From Cruorifilaria tuberocauda (lineage: Eukaryota; Nematoda; Chromadorea; Rhabditida; Onchocercidae), in assembly GCA_013365365.1 (NCBI GenBank), contig JABVXU010000128.1:62001-126000 (forward strand): a DNA stretch of 64,000 nucleotides, given 5' to 3'. Shown here piece after piece: positions 52,401 through 64,000 of the stretch. Position 1 is the first letter of the stretch. The number at the start of each line of letters is the position of its first letter. The notes under the pieces are model-generated. The model did no database searches. It was not told the DNA's origin and worked only from the letters and a program-made list of their open reading frames with translations. The position numbers and the translations under genes were made by a program.

Positions 52401-54080
52401 CTAAAGGTCACCGATGAGGGAAAATGGAGTCTATTTGGATTGAAATTAACATCTTTTGCTTTTTTTTGAATTAAAAGGTAACGTTGTTATTTAATAATAA
52501 CAATAAGTGTTTCTTGTTTTTTTTCTTTATCGAATTTCTGAAAATAGTTCTGTAACATTTTGTAACGAATCAACAGATTGCAAATTATTGATTGAGCGAC
52601 GTAGAAGAAAAAAACGACCAAATAAAATTAATGGATTTTAATAGGTTTGATTGAGAGTTTATTAATTGAGAAAAGCAAAGATGTATTGCAATTGCACTAA
52701 TGATTTTATTAAGTTAAAAAAAAAGTAAATGAGCCTTTGAAAAAAAAAGGAAATAATGAGATGGACGCAAATAATCGAAAATAAACTCTATATGCTTAGT
52801 TACCTTAATTAGAGTTAAGAAATGTTAATTGGCAATAATTAATGAGGTGTAAATCTTTGAAAGAGAAAATCACAGTGAACAAAACTCGAAAAATTGGGTT
52901 GCCGAATAAATACATTCCATTTTGCTATTATCTATTATATAATAAAAACTAGAGGTCGTAACATTAGAAATGTTATCATGAAGTTGAACTTTGTTAACTA
53001 TAATATGAAAACACATAGAGACAAGCAGATGCGATTTTAATTGTAGGGAAATAAGCCTGGATAATGATAGCGACAGGGAAAAGGCTATTAGAGGTGTGGC
53101 ATTACCGGGAAATGGGTGGAGCGGGGAGAAAGAGAATTATTTACAACTCTGTTCACTTGTACAATGGAAGATATAAACAAGTTGACATAATGCACGCACA
53201 CTATATGAAAAAGTTTACAAAATTTATCTACCATAGATAGAGTTGGCATATATCGCTGGCTGACGACGATTGAGTTCACTTCAGGTATCATCGAAAGCGT
53301 CGCCATCGTTTTTCACCCTCCGTTTGTCCTCATCGGAATGGTCATTTCTTTTAAGCAACAATACGTGCATGATTCTTCTTCAGATACTTTACTGATCCTC
53401 GCTTATCCTAGACCAATCGTGGATTAAAACGGAAACGAAAACGAAAAAGAAAAAGAAGTGATATTTTCAACTATTCTCTTTTCATCTGAATCAAAATTTA
53501 GTTGAAAATCAGAATTAACATATTTTGAAAACTTTCACTTTTGAAAATGCTGCCAGTAATCTGTAATCTTTTGACATTTGTTATTTCTATAGTAATAAGA
53601 TGATGACGAAGGCAATTATTTTCTAAATAAATGAAGGTACCATTCAATATTGAATCATTTTGTTTAGTTTCTAAATTTCAAAGTCTAGAAAAACTGAGAA
53701 AACAAGTCTTAGCTATATGGAAAAGAATCAATCGACATCAATTTATTTTGTAATCGATGTATAAAAGCTAACATCTCTACATTGTAAAAAACTATTTTTC
53801 CTGTTGAGAAGAAATTGCTCTTGTATATTTTCAATCTATCTGTATAAAATTACGTCTTCATCAATGGTAATAGTAGCAGAAGCAATGTTAACATTCCTAA
53901 CTAGAATAACTGGAAGAAGAGATGATCAAGCAAGCAACTAAAATTTTCCCCTCTTCGCTCATTCAATTGTATATGTTGCCAGGTTTATCAGTTTACTATC
54001 ATCTAAGCTTATCAAATGCCATTTTTAGCAATTAGATGCGGCGCTTTTGGTAATACCCGGTGAAGGCAAAGCAAAAGCAA

Positions 54081-54102
54081 TCATCATCATTATCATCATC
54101 AC
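54081..54102. repeat. ATC/TCA microsatellite
   Basis: Imperfect run of TCA/ATC triplets upstream of the second astacin gene. In one plus-strand frame it reads as an Ile run inside an otherwise unrecognisable open stretch. Confidence 0.75.
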
Positions 54103-54360
54103 ATCTGAGCAACAAGCAGAGCGACACGATAGTCCTATTCCAGTTTCCCGCAAGAAGTTCCTCATTTTTCGTACTTCTTTTTCACATCATTCGTTATTGC
54201 TTGTCGCTAACAGCAATAACAGCTATTTGTGCTCTCTTTTTTCCTGATCCATTTTATCATATCATATCCAGGAAACGAGCAAAGACAGAAAAAAAACGGA
54301 AAAAACGGATCAAGTCTGATATTCGTTTCAAGACGTAATTGTACGTCTAAAACAATTAAT

Positions 54361-54369
54361 TACATTCAG
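54361..54369 (+). promoter_or_regulatory. Possible spliced-leader acceptor for the second astacin
   Basis: TACATTCAG ends 52 bases before the first ATG at 54422 of the astacin reading frame. It fits a trans-splice or first cis-splice acceptor. Confidence 0.4.
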
Positions 54370-54421
54370 AAACTGCTTGATCATTTTTTGGACTATATCA
54401 TTCATTGGATCTCAAAGGACG

Positions 54422-57400
54422 ATGATAACTATTATGGCGCAGTTATCTCGACTGATTATTTTATTACTAACTATTGAAATATGTGAAGGAATACTGCTTA
54501 TAAACAACATCACATTACCAATGCTTCCCGGTATGGATGTAATGAATTCAAACAAGGAACCACACATTGGTATCATCGAACGGGTATCCAAAACTGAATT
54601 CAATTGGTCTAGGCGTCGACGTCAAATCATTGCTGGGCCTTTATACGAATGGCCTTCTGTAACAATTCCCTATATTATATGGGGCGGAGATTGTGAGTTT
54701 TTCTAATTTTTATTACAGTTTAAATCATTTTAACATTATTCAATTTTTTTATGAGCATTTTCTTCCTTTTTAAACAATTTCTTTTCATCCAAATTCGTTG
54801 TTGTAACAGAAAATAACAGTTTGCCTGACAAATAATTGTTTATATATTTGCTTGACGAAGAAAAAGCTATTTGGCAAATAAATCAATACTGATCCTTGTT
54901 GCGATTGTTGATTGTTTTTTGAAGTCTTTCAATTACTCAGAAAGTTTGAAATGCATTGTACACTGCGAATTCTTTAATAGTCACATATATATAGTATATT
55001 TCCTCAATTTTCAAAATTTTTACTTGTTTGATGTGTGTGTCAGACGAGAAAAACGAGAGGCGGAAAAGATTTCGGAGAGATTGAGGTAGAAAGAGAAATT
55101 GCAAAACAAGTCCACCAACATTTAGCATTTCGTTATTTCAAGTTTTTTGTCCTGTTAGCTTCTTTGTTTAAATTGTAATAACAGCACTATCATTCTAAAT
55201 TCATATTGATCTTTCCCATCTCCTTCATCTTTTTTATACAAAATTAATAGTTTAAAATTGAATTCATTAGCTAATGGATGAGTTAAATAACATTGAATCT
55301 TTTCGAATTTCTGCTACATTCGCTAGAAAATTGTAGTAGCTAATAAAATCTTTATTCAAGTGATTGATTGATACTTATGACCTCTACGATATCACATATA
55401 TAATATGAAAAGATCATGGAGTGTGGAAGAGGAGGAGGAAAGGGTGATATTGAAATGATATTGCATAAAAATAGATATATTATTCGATCCTATCTGCATC
55501 ATCATATTTGACCTTGGCATCACTCCTATCACAGGTATTCTTTCATTCGTGTATCGCTGTTAAATTTGTATTTCAGATTGTTTATCTGTAGATTGAAGGG
55601 AATCTATAAAATGTGTGAATAAAAAAGACCTATATAATAAACTTAGCTTGTTATCAAGGTATTTTAGACGTTTTGTATATTGGCTGTCGCAAGATTTATT
55701 TTATTTCCATCTTATAATTCTATATTAATAATATTTCAGTAGGATTTAATTGATTGTTTGAATGAAAATATTCCATTTCTTCATTCTACTCATTCTTCTA
55801 ATTCATGCTACTATTTAAGTCTAAACTTTTTGTAATTAAAAAAAGTTTATAAGCATTTCCTTTCAATAAAAGGCACCGATTATTTAGAATTCTGAATATC
55901 GATAATTCTCCTTTAATAGTTCCGTAAAGTTGTTTTCCACTTTTTTTCAATCTTTAGGAATCTTTAGAAATTCAAATAAGATAAAACGAAAAAATATTTC
56001 TAATTATCAAAACATGGAAATATAAATGAATTACAAACAACAGTTTCTAGTTCAGAGTGAAGCAATGTTTTGCGACAGTGTTGTTTTGACATACTTGGAA
56101 AAGCCTTAAAATTGAATTATTACATAAACTAGAATTTACGCTCAGATGAGAAAAATCTCTCAATCATTCCCGCTCCGCTATAAAACGCCTACCGATTCAA
56201 TTATTGAATGCAGTCGACTCGATGTGATTGGATGGAGAGAGAAAGGGCGAGAGAAAGAAAGAAAGAGAGAGATTCTGGTATTTCTGCGGGTTATTTTAAC
56301 ATTTTCTTTTTGAATTCAATTTACCAGTACTCCTAATACTACAATAAAACGCATGCATTTGCATGGCAAATTAGTAAGAGCTTTTAATTTGATTGGAAAC
56401 AAAAATCATTCCCACAAAATTCACTGAAATGAGTTGCAGCGTTAAAAAAAGCAATATTTACTATTCATGAATGAAGTAACATTTGACTGCGATAAATTAT
56501 TGCTTTTTGAACAGCGAAAAATTATTTATTGGAAATGAAATTTTCTGTTTCATTTATAAATCGTAAATAAGTTTAATGTTTTTTCTTTTTTTCAAAACTT
56601 GATTTAGACGATTCAAGAGAAACAGGAATTTCTTTCATTATTTCAAGATGAAAACTATCACTGAGATTTAAAAACACAAATTGGATACTTTTTGTTATGT
56701 GTTAAACAAATTTGCTATGAGCCTTTTGTAAGTGTAAAAAACTAATGGTAGTAAAAAAGGCTGGTCTGCTAATCAAAATGCATTCCTGCTTCCTTAGTAT
56801 CTTTCTCGAAATTCTTGATAATCTTTACTTGCATCATTAAAAATTTCTTATTTCAGACAAAGTTTATTAATCTGAATATTTAATATCCAACTTAAATTCA
56901 ATAAAAATAATAAATCAATCAAATCTCGATGATAAAAAGATTAAGGATGATTTGTTTATTACATTAATATTTATTCGGGAGAGCTGTACAAATACATGCA
57001 TATAAAAATACTGTAATAGTTTGATATTTCTCTTTAAGAAAGCATATATGAAACTAATTGTAACCAATTCTTTTTTACTTTTCAACGTTACTTCATTAAT
57101 TTTGTAATGTTAGTTACAATTCATTATTTATCCGGTCAAGAACCGGTTTTCTTGTTTAAATTGGAAAGCTATATATGGACAGAAGACAGAATGCAGGAAA
57201 TTGAATGAGTACTAAAGAGAGTAGTGGAAGAAGAATATATGTTTGCCTTTCTTTCACACAGTTACTTCTTTCTACGTTCCATTTTTGTAATCAACTTGAA
57301 CTGATTTCATTGAAAACGGAAAGGGTGAACAAAACAAGCCATCGTTATCCCAATTAATTGAAACACATTTCACTTTTTTTTGTTGTATTATAAACATAAA

Positions 57401-60400
57401 TTTCAGGGAACTATTTGTTTAAGAAATATCCACAGATATAATAAAAAATTTTCATTGATCGCATATTTACAGATAAGGAAACTATTAAAAAATTATCATT
57501 AACTAGGTAGAATGCACACAATGATAAAATCAATTCACTGTGAGATAGGTTGAGTTTAGGAATTCACATACAATATATTTATTGTAAATCTCAGATCATA
57601 ATTTCCATGTAAGGAAGTTATAATTAGCTACTTTAAATGTTAAATAAATGACTAGCAGCAAAATTAAGGCTATTTTGCTCATCAAACTTGTTCCTTTCAA
57701 AAGAATTTAAAAAATATTTAGCACGAACGTTTTAACGATAAACTCTTTCAAAATATACTATTTTATAATTTGATAGTAAATTCAGACATTCACTAAAATC
57801 TGGCGCTTGTTTTGGGACGCTAGGAATTTTCAAATGTTGGTGGAATTCATAAAATTAGTTGTTATTAGAAGGAACCGGTATGAATCAGGTATACCAGAAG
57901 TATTGAATTTAATTATGCTGAGAATAATTCTGAACTTTATTGTTTTAACAATTTTCATAGTTTAGAACGAAATATTTATTTTAAAACTTTAAAGTAAAAT
58001 ATAAAAAGCTATCAGTATTTAATTATTTGACTTAAATATATTTTAATGATCACATTTTGAAATCCCCAGCAAATATATTTTATACATTGGCCTTTTTAAA
58101 AGCTTAATCTCAGTTACATATCTTCAGCTATATTTTTTGGCAAAATGTTTTCAAACGGTTTTTTTGTGTCATCAAGTAATTAACTGTTCAGTTGTGAAGT
58201 TTGATTTTATAATTTTGCTGGCTTTCCACAGATGTAATACAATATTTACGCAATAATATTGCGTAGTATATCTAATAGAATTCCCCTTTACAAATGTTCG
58301 AATGAATGATGTGTTGAGAATATGAGAAGTAATTAATTTCAAAATCAATTTCAGAATCTTTCTATTTTTTAAATTTCTATATTCCATCTTTGGTAACTTT
58401 AATGTTTCATTTCATTCAAATTATTCACATGTTACAAAACAATTTATACCTTCATAAGAATTGTAGCATTTGGTCTAATTTTTTCCGGAGGTAATTTATT
58501 TTTCCGGAGCAAAGTAAAAATAGAAATAAAAATAGGGGTAAGAAATAGTAAAATATGATAATTTATTAAATTAAAAAAGTCGAAATGTCAAAAGTTATAG
58601 GCAAAGAAATAGCGATGCATGAATTAAGTACAATGATAATAATACTAATAATAATGATTAATAATAATTTTATTATCGTGCATATTCATTATTAATGATC
58701 TGAATAAATCGAAAATTCCAGTGATAGATCATTTCCAAAAACCGAATTTGATTGCAAACTTTTTGTATACATAATCAATCTGTGTAATTTTGTCATTTAC
58801 ACACGTAATTTACGCACGTAATACCATTTTTGCAGTAAAACATTTCATAGCAAATGTGCTTGAATACAGAACAGGATAAATTTCTCACTTCATCAATTAG
58901 TAATTATCAACAATAGTGATAGGTAATTCAAATAAGAATATTTCAGATGCTTTTCGAAATCTTATTCGGCGTGGAATACGTATGTGGGAAGAAGCGACAT
59001 GTTTGAGATTCCAGGAAAATGTACAAGCAAGAGATGCTATCAGGTATTCTTCTCCATTAACATTTCTAACCATCACTTATGCTAAATTACTTGTCATAAA
59101 AGTAGTTCGTCTTTTTGTTCAGTAGATGCTTATCTATTGTAATCAGTTCGTTTGAAATAGCTAAATTTCTTCATCACAATTTTGATTTAAAATTTTCAAT
59201 TAAATACAATTCAGATATTTAGTTGTATGATTTAAAATAGACAAAACTATTTAGAAGAAAATTATTTGCATTAGGTATGTACTTGAACACGGTGATAGCT
59301 GTTTCACAGAATATATAGGACGAAATGGCGGTTATCAGGATATTATCATAGGAAGTGAATGCGCCGAGGTAGCAATTTTTTTACCACTTATCAGGACTCG
59401 TTTTTTATCAGTTTTCGTTTTCGCTCAATTTATTTTCATCAAGTGCTATTTTTGGTTCGCTTTTCTTAAAATTATTTCTATTGCTTGCTTATATAATTTT
59501 AGCTTCCATAGTATTAGCTAATGGAACCTCTCCATTCCCATTCATTAAGAAAAAACGAAATCGTAAAAACTATTTGCACAGTTTTTTTTAAATGACCCAA
59601 CGACAAGACATACGCGTACAGATACAACTGTATCTATACGCATGCGTGTATGTCTCATTAGAAAGCTGGTTTCAAAACACCAGTTTGAAATTTCAGCCAC
59701 TTTCGTTCGGCTGGTAGTAGTAGAAGAAAAAGAAAGATAGGTTAACTCATTCAAATGGTTTAAATAATTCGCAACCGATGATTATAAAGAGTAAATTTCA
59801 TAACAAATTCGAATAATTACACCTTTTTAAGAAGCGATTTTGAAAGTGAATTGACCGATGAATAAAATATATGTGAATTTAACAATGAACGCCTTATGTA
59901 AATATTAGTCTGAATATTTCATTATTTGTGGCAAAAATAAAAAGATGGACATTGTATACACATTGAAATTATTATCAATGTTGATAAGGTATTTTAGAGA
60001 ACATATGATGAAATAATTAATATTTCAAAAAACTTATAATTCTAAAATGGAACATTGAGATTTCTCTAAAGACACATGCATAGCCAAATCTGGACAATGC
60101 GACAGTATTGCCACCAGTACGATATGTAATAATGGTTAGAAATTTCCCGTAAGTAACAATCCATCTTATCAACTTTTTCTTCAATGTGAAACAATCATAT
60201 AATCAATATATTATCGAAAGGAATATGTTGTGGCGCACGAGACAGGACATGCATTAGGGTTTTGGCATACCCACCAACGTCCTGATCGGGATCAGTATAT
60301 TTCGATTAATTGGAAGAATGTAATGGATGAAGCTACTGCATCATTCATGCCATTCCGGAGTATGCTTCAAGCATTTGGCATCAGACAAGTAAATTTTTTC

Positions 60401-63148
60401 TCTTGAAAATTTTAAAATTATTTAAAAAAGTTTAAAGTTAATTTAAAAAAGTTAATTTACTTGGAGTATTACTGCTTTAAAAGTTCTTAAAATCTATCGA
60501 AAAAAACAAGCCTTTTGCTGAAAGTTATGAATACAGTAAATAGTCTAATGTAAGATGTGATCATCACAAACCATTTCCCATAAATACAAATATATCGTTA
60601 GCAATTTAAAATATATCTTTTGATTTCACAACATATAGGTATGGCAGGCAAACATTAAGAATATTCTGGTTGAAGGTACTTTAACAAAGTAAGAGCAAAT
60701 GCTTTCATTTCTCATTTCATATCACAAACTGCAATAATGCTGATACTTATTTAAATGAAATATTTACTTGCCGAATTTCTGATTTCTATTCCTTAATTAT
60801 TTTTAATCTCTTACCTTTTTAATCTTAAAATTATTGATTTTCAAATGAAGGCGTAAGGTATATTAAATATATGGGAGTGAAGAAATGCGCGCCATGCATA
60901 AAAAGAAGGCAGAATGCGTATTAACAGTAACTTAAGCGACGGATTCGTTAAAGAAATAATTTTGTTCCTATTCTGATTCTTTATAAAAGTTCCTTACGAA
61001 TATTTTATGATGCAATGATTTGAAATATGGGATATTCGGATGACAATCTAATAAATAAATGTGCCGGAAAATGGCTTTTCTGGATTTTAAATATATTTGG
61101 GATTTTCGATCCAACGAGAAAACATTGCGGGATGAATTCCTCTTTAGTAAACGAAATTTCTGATGAGTATCATGAAAATTTTCTCAATTTCTTTTTTGAT
61201 TTTTTGCAAAATTTCTCTTTTATTTTTAGATATCGCCTCGACGCATACCTTATGATTACGGGTCACTGATGCATTATCATGCTGTGGCTCATGCTATTCG
61301 TGTATCTGATTTTACTATTGTCCCCAAGGAGCTGAAGTATGTAACAACGATGGGTACTGAAAAAATGGCCTTCTTGGATGCTAAAGTGATCAATGATATT
61401 TACTGCTCAAGTATGCAACAAAAATTGAGCTGAACTTTTAATACGAACAGCTATTTAAAGTTCTACTAAAATTAAAGACAGCTTGTTCTTTTTGCAGATG
61501 CCTGTGCAGGTCGACGTCCACAAAGTTGCTTAGCAGGAGGTTATCCGGATCCGAATAACTGCAATCGATGTCGCTGTCCTGAAGGTCTTGGTGGTTACGA
61601 TTGCAGTATGTTGCAACGATCAAGTAAAAAAACATTTAAAGAACGACTTCTTTCAATTTCATGTTTGATTGCACTAATTAGTAATGAGATAAATATTTAA
61701 AATGTGCAGATAATAGGAATAAGTTGTATCAGACGGAAGCATTTTATTTCAAACTTGGATAATTGAGGTTCAGTTTTTTTAGCAAAAAATTTTCGATACG
61801 GATAAATTCATTAAGCTATTATTAATGACGTTGATGAGCGTGACTCACGGACCATTTCACGTTTATTGTTGGAAAAGCTTTCTCACTCTTTCACCCTTTA
61901 TTAGAACTAGTTTTTATGCTTGAAATAAATTATATTTTCCGAAAACAAGTTCAGATTGAATAGGACGGAGAGATGTTACTGTGCGGGTTCTTCTGCCGAG
62001 GAGAGAGAGAGAGAGAGAGAGAAAGGATGAGGGAGAGATTTACCACTTACAAATCTAAATTTTCTCATGGTTAGTGCGATTACAGATGGCAAATGTTTAT
62101 GAATGTGTATTACTGGTATGAATATCAATTAAATCTCAAATTTTGAGCTTGCATTGACTCAGCTGATCTACCAGAAAAATCATTAGTATATGTATAATTC
62201 GAGGAAATGCACTAAAGTGTTGATAAAATTCTAAAATTTTGGAAGGAAAGAATATTTTTACTGATGTTATAATCATTGCTTTTATGCATTAATTCAAAAT
62301 ACCAAGATTTAGGTGAACAAATTGCAACAAAGAACAGAAAGTGAAAACTAAGATAAGAGAGAAAGAAGAGGAGGTAGAGGAAAAAATCTCTGGTGGGATC
62401 GAATCTTCAAGCCGGTGGAATTTGAGACAAGCCAGAGAATAATTCAAAAATGTATAAAAAACTTGGAATCATTACTGTTGTGAATTTAATTCTGAAAAAT
62501 TTTCCAGCATGTGGCACTGAATTACACGCAACAGATAGATGGCAAACATTAATCAGTCCAAAAGGTGGAAATATCGTTTGCTACTGGAGGATATCGGTAA
62601 GATTGGGGTAGCAGCAATAATAGTATCAGTATCATATCTTTATTAATGCACTGATACTTTTGGAAATCCTTCTTGATGAATATAACTTTGTTTAATTACT
62701 CATTTCATTTGTTACCATTCACTAATTATCATTCTTTCTGTTGATGCTCTTCGTTATTCTCTTTGCACTGTTTATTCAAAAAAAGACCTAACTACTCTTA
62801 ATTTCTCATCTCTGTAAATTGGATTGTTTCAGGTTCCGGTTGGAAATCGAATACGTTTCCGGCTCAGTGACGGAGAATTTCCATGCTCATACGGGTGTCA
62901 GTCATATGTAGAAATTAAACATAAACTTGACGTTAGGCTGACTGGTTTTCGAAGGTATACTGTTCAATTTTCAAATTATTTGTTTGTTCTTCTTCAGTTA
63001 CCTCCTTCTCAAAATTATCGATAATTATAGCTGTTGCTACCGGCCAAAGGAAGATTCGGTATCAGAAGGAAATCAAATCTTCATCATATATCATCCAAAT
63101 GGAAAGACAGCCCGATTCACTCTTCGATACATCAGACAGCAATTCTAG
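54422..63148 (+). CDS. Astacin metalloprotease (astacin-EGF-CUB)
   Basis: Second secreted astacin-family zinc endopeptidase. Nine exons (54422-54692, 58947-59043, 59275-59368, 60221-60388, 61230-61410, 61498-61605, 62508-62596, 62833-62954, 63031-63148) give 415 aa. The signal peptide is hydrophobic ([13 protein letters not shown]), starting at ATG 54422 or 54434. A short prosegment ends in a furin-like WSRRRRQ (RRRR at 64-67). The mature part starts with [11 protein letters not shown] and has [10 protein letters not shown]. The zinc motif [11 protein letters not shown] is at 160-170, followed by RPDRDQYI, and the Met-turn is DYGSLMHYH. Then come an EGF-like Cys cluster (CNRCRCPEG) and a CUB domain ending in [10 protein letters not shown]. 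There is no TSP1 module, unlike the DPY-31-like gene. I see no FxGD aspartate switch in the prosegment. Intron 1 is 4.25 kb. It is a nematode NAS protein of the EGF-CUB group; the exact C. elegans counterpart is not clear to me. Confidence 0.9.
54693..58946 (+). other. Large first intron of the second astacin
   Basis: 4,254 bases of AT-rich sequence between the prodomain exon and the first catalytic exon. A purine-rich GA/GAAA tract lies at about 56231-56273. No coding exon was recognised on either strand. Confidence 0.55.
59607..59655. repeat. Imperfect palindrome in an astacin intron
   Basis: Left arm AGACATACGCGTACAGATAC and right arm starting GTATCTATACGC and ending GTATGTCT pair, apart from one mismatch and a 6-base bulge on the right side, around a 3-base loop. 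It is intronic (59369-60220). Confidence 0.55.
61999..62022. repeat. GA microsatellite
   Basis: About 12 uninterrupted GA units inside the intron before exon 7 of the second astacin. Confidence 0.9.
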
Positions 63149-63204
63149 TGATATCATATCAATTTAAATCATGCTACCGGATTTAGTTTACTCGTAGGTT
63201 TGGA

Positions 63205-63210
63205 AATAAA
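63205..63210 (+). terminator. Poly(A) signal for the second astacin
   Basis: AATAAA 57 bases after the stop codon at 63146-63148, at a typical distance for a nematode 3' UTR. Confidence 0.6.
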
Positions 63211-63807
63211 GCATTAAGTGTAACTAGAATAGCAGTAGGAAAATCCTCTTTCATTAAAATATGCATTTTATGCAATATTATCCATTTTTTATTCATTCTC
63301 AACTTTATTGAGAAAGATGTGATAATGTAAATTATTATATTTATCTTTTACTATCTTATATTTGTTGAAATCTCGAATGTAAGCTTAAAAATTGTGTTTT
63401 ATGTGTAATGTAATGAGAATGTAAAAGATAGTGATATTTTCGTAAAAGGCTTTTCATATTAATTGAATTCATGACTTACTTTTGTCAATCAATAATAGTT
63501 CAAATTGGCCAAAATTATATTAGGACCTAAGTTTTAACAATAAGAAACATGAAAGAAGAAGAGAAAATGAAAGAGATATGAAAGAGAAAATAGATAATCA
63601 ATTCTTGCTTGGTATCAGTTCCTTATAAATGTTACTGAAAGCTTTTTATTGTTGGTGCTTTATCTCATGTTTGATTTCTGTATACGCTATATTTCATATT
63701 AGTAAGAACTGAATCATTTTATGTGATATATATGCTGCGAGACTTTAAACTTCATCTTAGCATGGCTGAAATTTACAATATTTAAATAGTATAACACTCA
63801 AGTTATT

Positions 63808-63846
63808 AGTTAAAGTCATAGCTTTGTTAAAGCTTTGACTTTAACT
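63808..63846. repeat. Near-perfect short hairpin
   Basis: An 18-base stem with one mismatch (arms 63808-63825 and 63829-63846, AGTTAAAGTCATAGCTTT on the left) and a 3-base loop GTT. It lies about 660 bases after the astacin stop. Confidence 0.6.
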
Positions 63847-64000
63847 GGTAGTAGTGTCAAACTGAACTTACTTTTGGTATAAATCAATTCCATAAAGCTA
63901 ATGATCATTATTTAGAATAGTAATTAGTTAAATTAGTTAATATCATTACTCAAAAATTATGAGTTCTTGAAAGTCCCGCAGCTTTAAGTGTATTTTTTTA

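Larger units (their letters stand above)
49393..54421. other. Intergenic region between divergent genes
   Basis: 5.0 kb between the 5' ends of the palmitoyltransferase (minus) and the second astacin (plus), so both promoters should be here. AT-rich with several A/T runs; a TCA/ATC microsatellite lies at 54081-54102. No gene or RNA gene was recognised. Confidence 0.5.
63149..64000. other. Region downstream of the second astacin
   Basis: AT-rich 3' flank running to the window end. It holds the poly(A) signal at 63205-63210 and a short near-perfect hairpin at 63808-63846. No exon was recognised. Confidence 0.5.

Noticed and set aside
54047..54338. Plus-strand open frames with an Ile run
   Set aside because: The Ile run comes from the ATC/TCA microsatellite and the remainder has no family match; the astacin starts just downstream.
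1..64000. tRNA, rRNA, SL RNA or CRISPR features
   Set aside because: No B-box (GGTTCGANNC-like) tRNA signature, rRNA-like block or regularly spaced direct repeats were noticed; a covariance-model scan would be needed to exclude small RNA genes fully.

Overview
The window is nematode nuclear DNA. It is AT-rich, its genes are split into many exons with GT-AG introns, and several genes have a pyrimidine-TTTCAG acceptor just before the first ATG, as expected where a spliced leader is trans-spliced. The proteins are animal, and two are typically nematode: a DPY-31-type astacin and a ZMP-type matrix metalloproteinase. A spirurid/filarial-like parasite is my best guess; this is inference and the species cannot be fixed from the sequence. 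Exon models were built by hand from reading-frame continuity, splice sites and conserved motifs. Except where stated, each model sums to an open frame.

Layout, left to right. (1) 939-5417, plus strand: replication factor C subunit 5, then a Gln-rich Mediator subunit MED30. (2) 6835-14141, minus: DPY-31-like astacin procollagen C-proteinase (astacin-EGF-CUB-TSP1). (3) 17497-18597, plus: BCL7-family SWI/SNF subunit. (4) 19117-25699, minus: a matrix metalloproteinase with hemopexin blades and a hydrophobic C-terminal tail; its signal-peptide exon carries an apparent frameshift. (5) 29325-38313, minus: a single-module NRPS-like enzyme (adenylation, peptidyl carrier protein, thioester reductase; about 1,013-1,040 aa in 19-20 exons), followed about 290 bp downstream by a short-chain dehydrogenase. 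(6) 46397-49392, minus: ZDHHC5/8-type palmitoyltransferase. (7) 54422-63148, plus: a second astacin (EGF-CUB, no TSP1). The gaps of 8.1 kb (38.3-46.4 kb) and 5.0 kb (49.4-54.4 kb) hold no gene I can support; the first has a block of degenerate repeats.

How the genes relate. RFC5 and MED30 are housekeeping genes that I recall as neighbours in C. elegans too. The three metzincin proteases act outside the cell on cuticle or matrix. The A-PCP-R enzyme plus SDR is the most unusual unit: the first should load a carboxylic acid onto a phosphopantetheine arm and release it reductively as an aldehyde, and the second is the kind of enzyme that could reduce that product. This two-gene metabolite cassette is my main candidate for an undescribed system. 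Two introns, probably three, use GC rather than GT donors.
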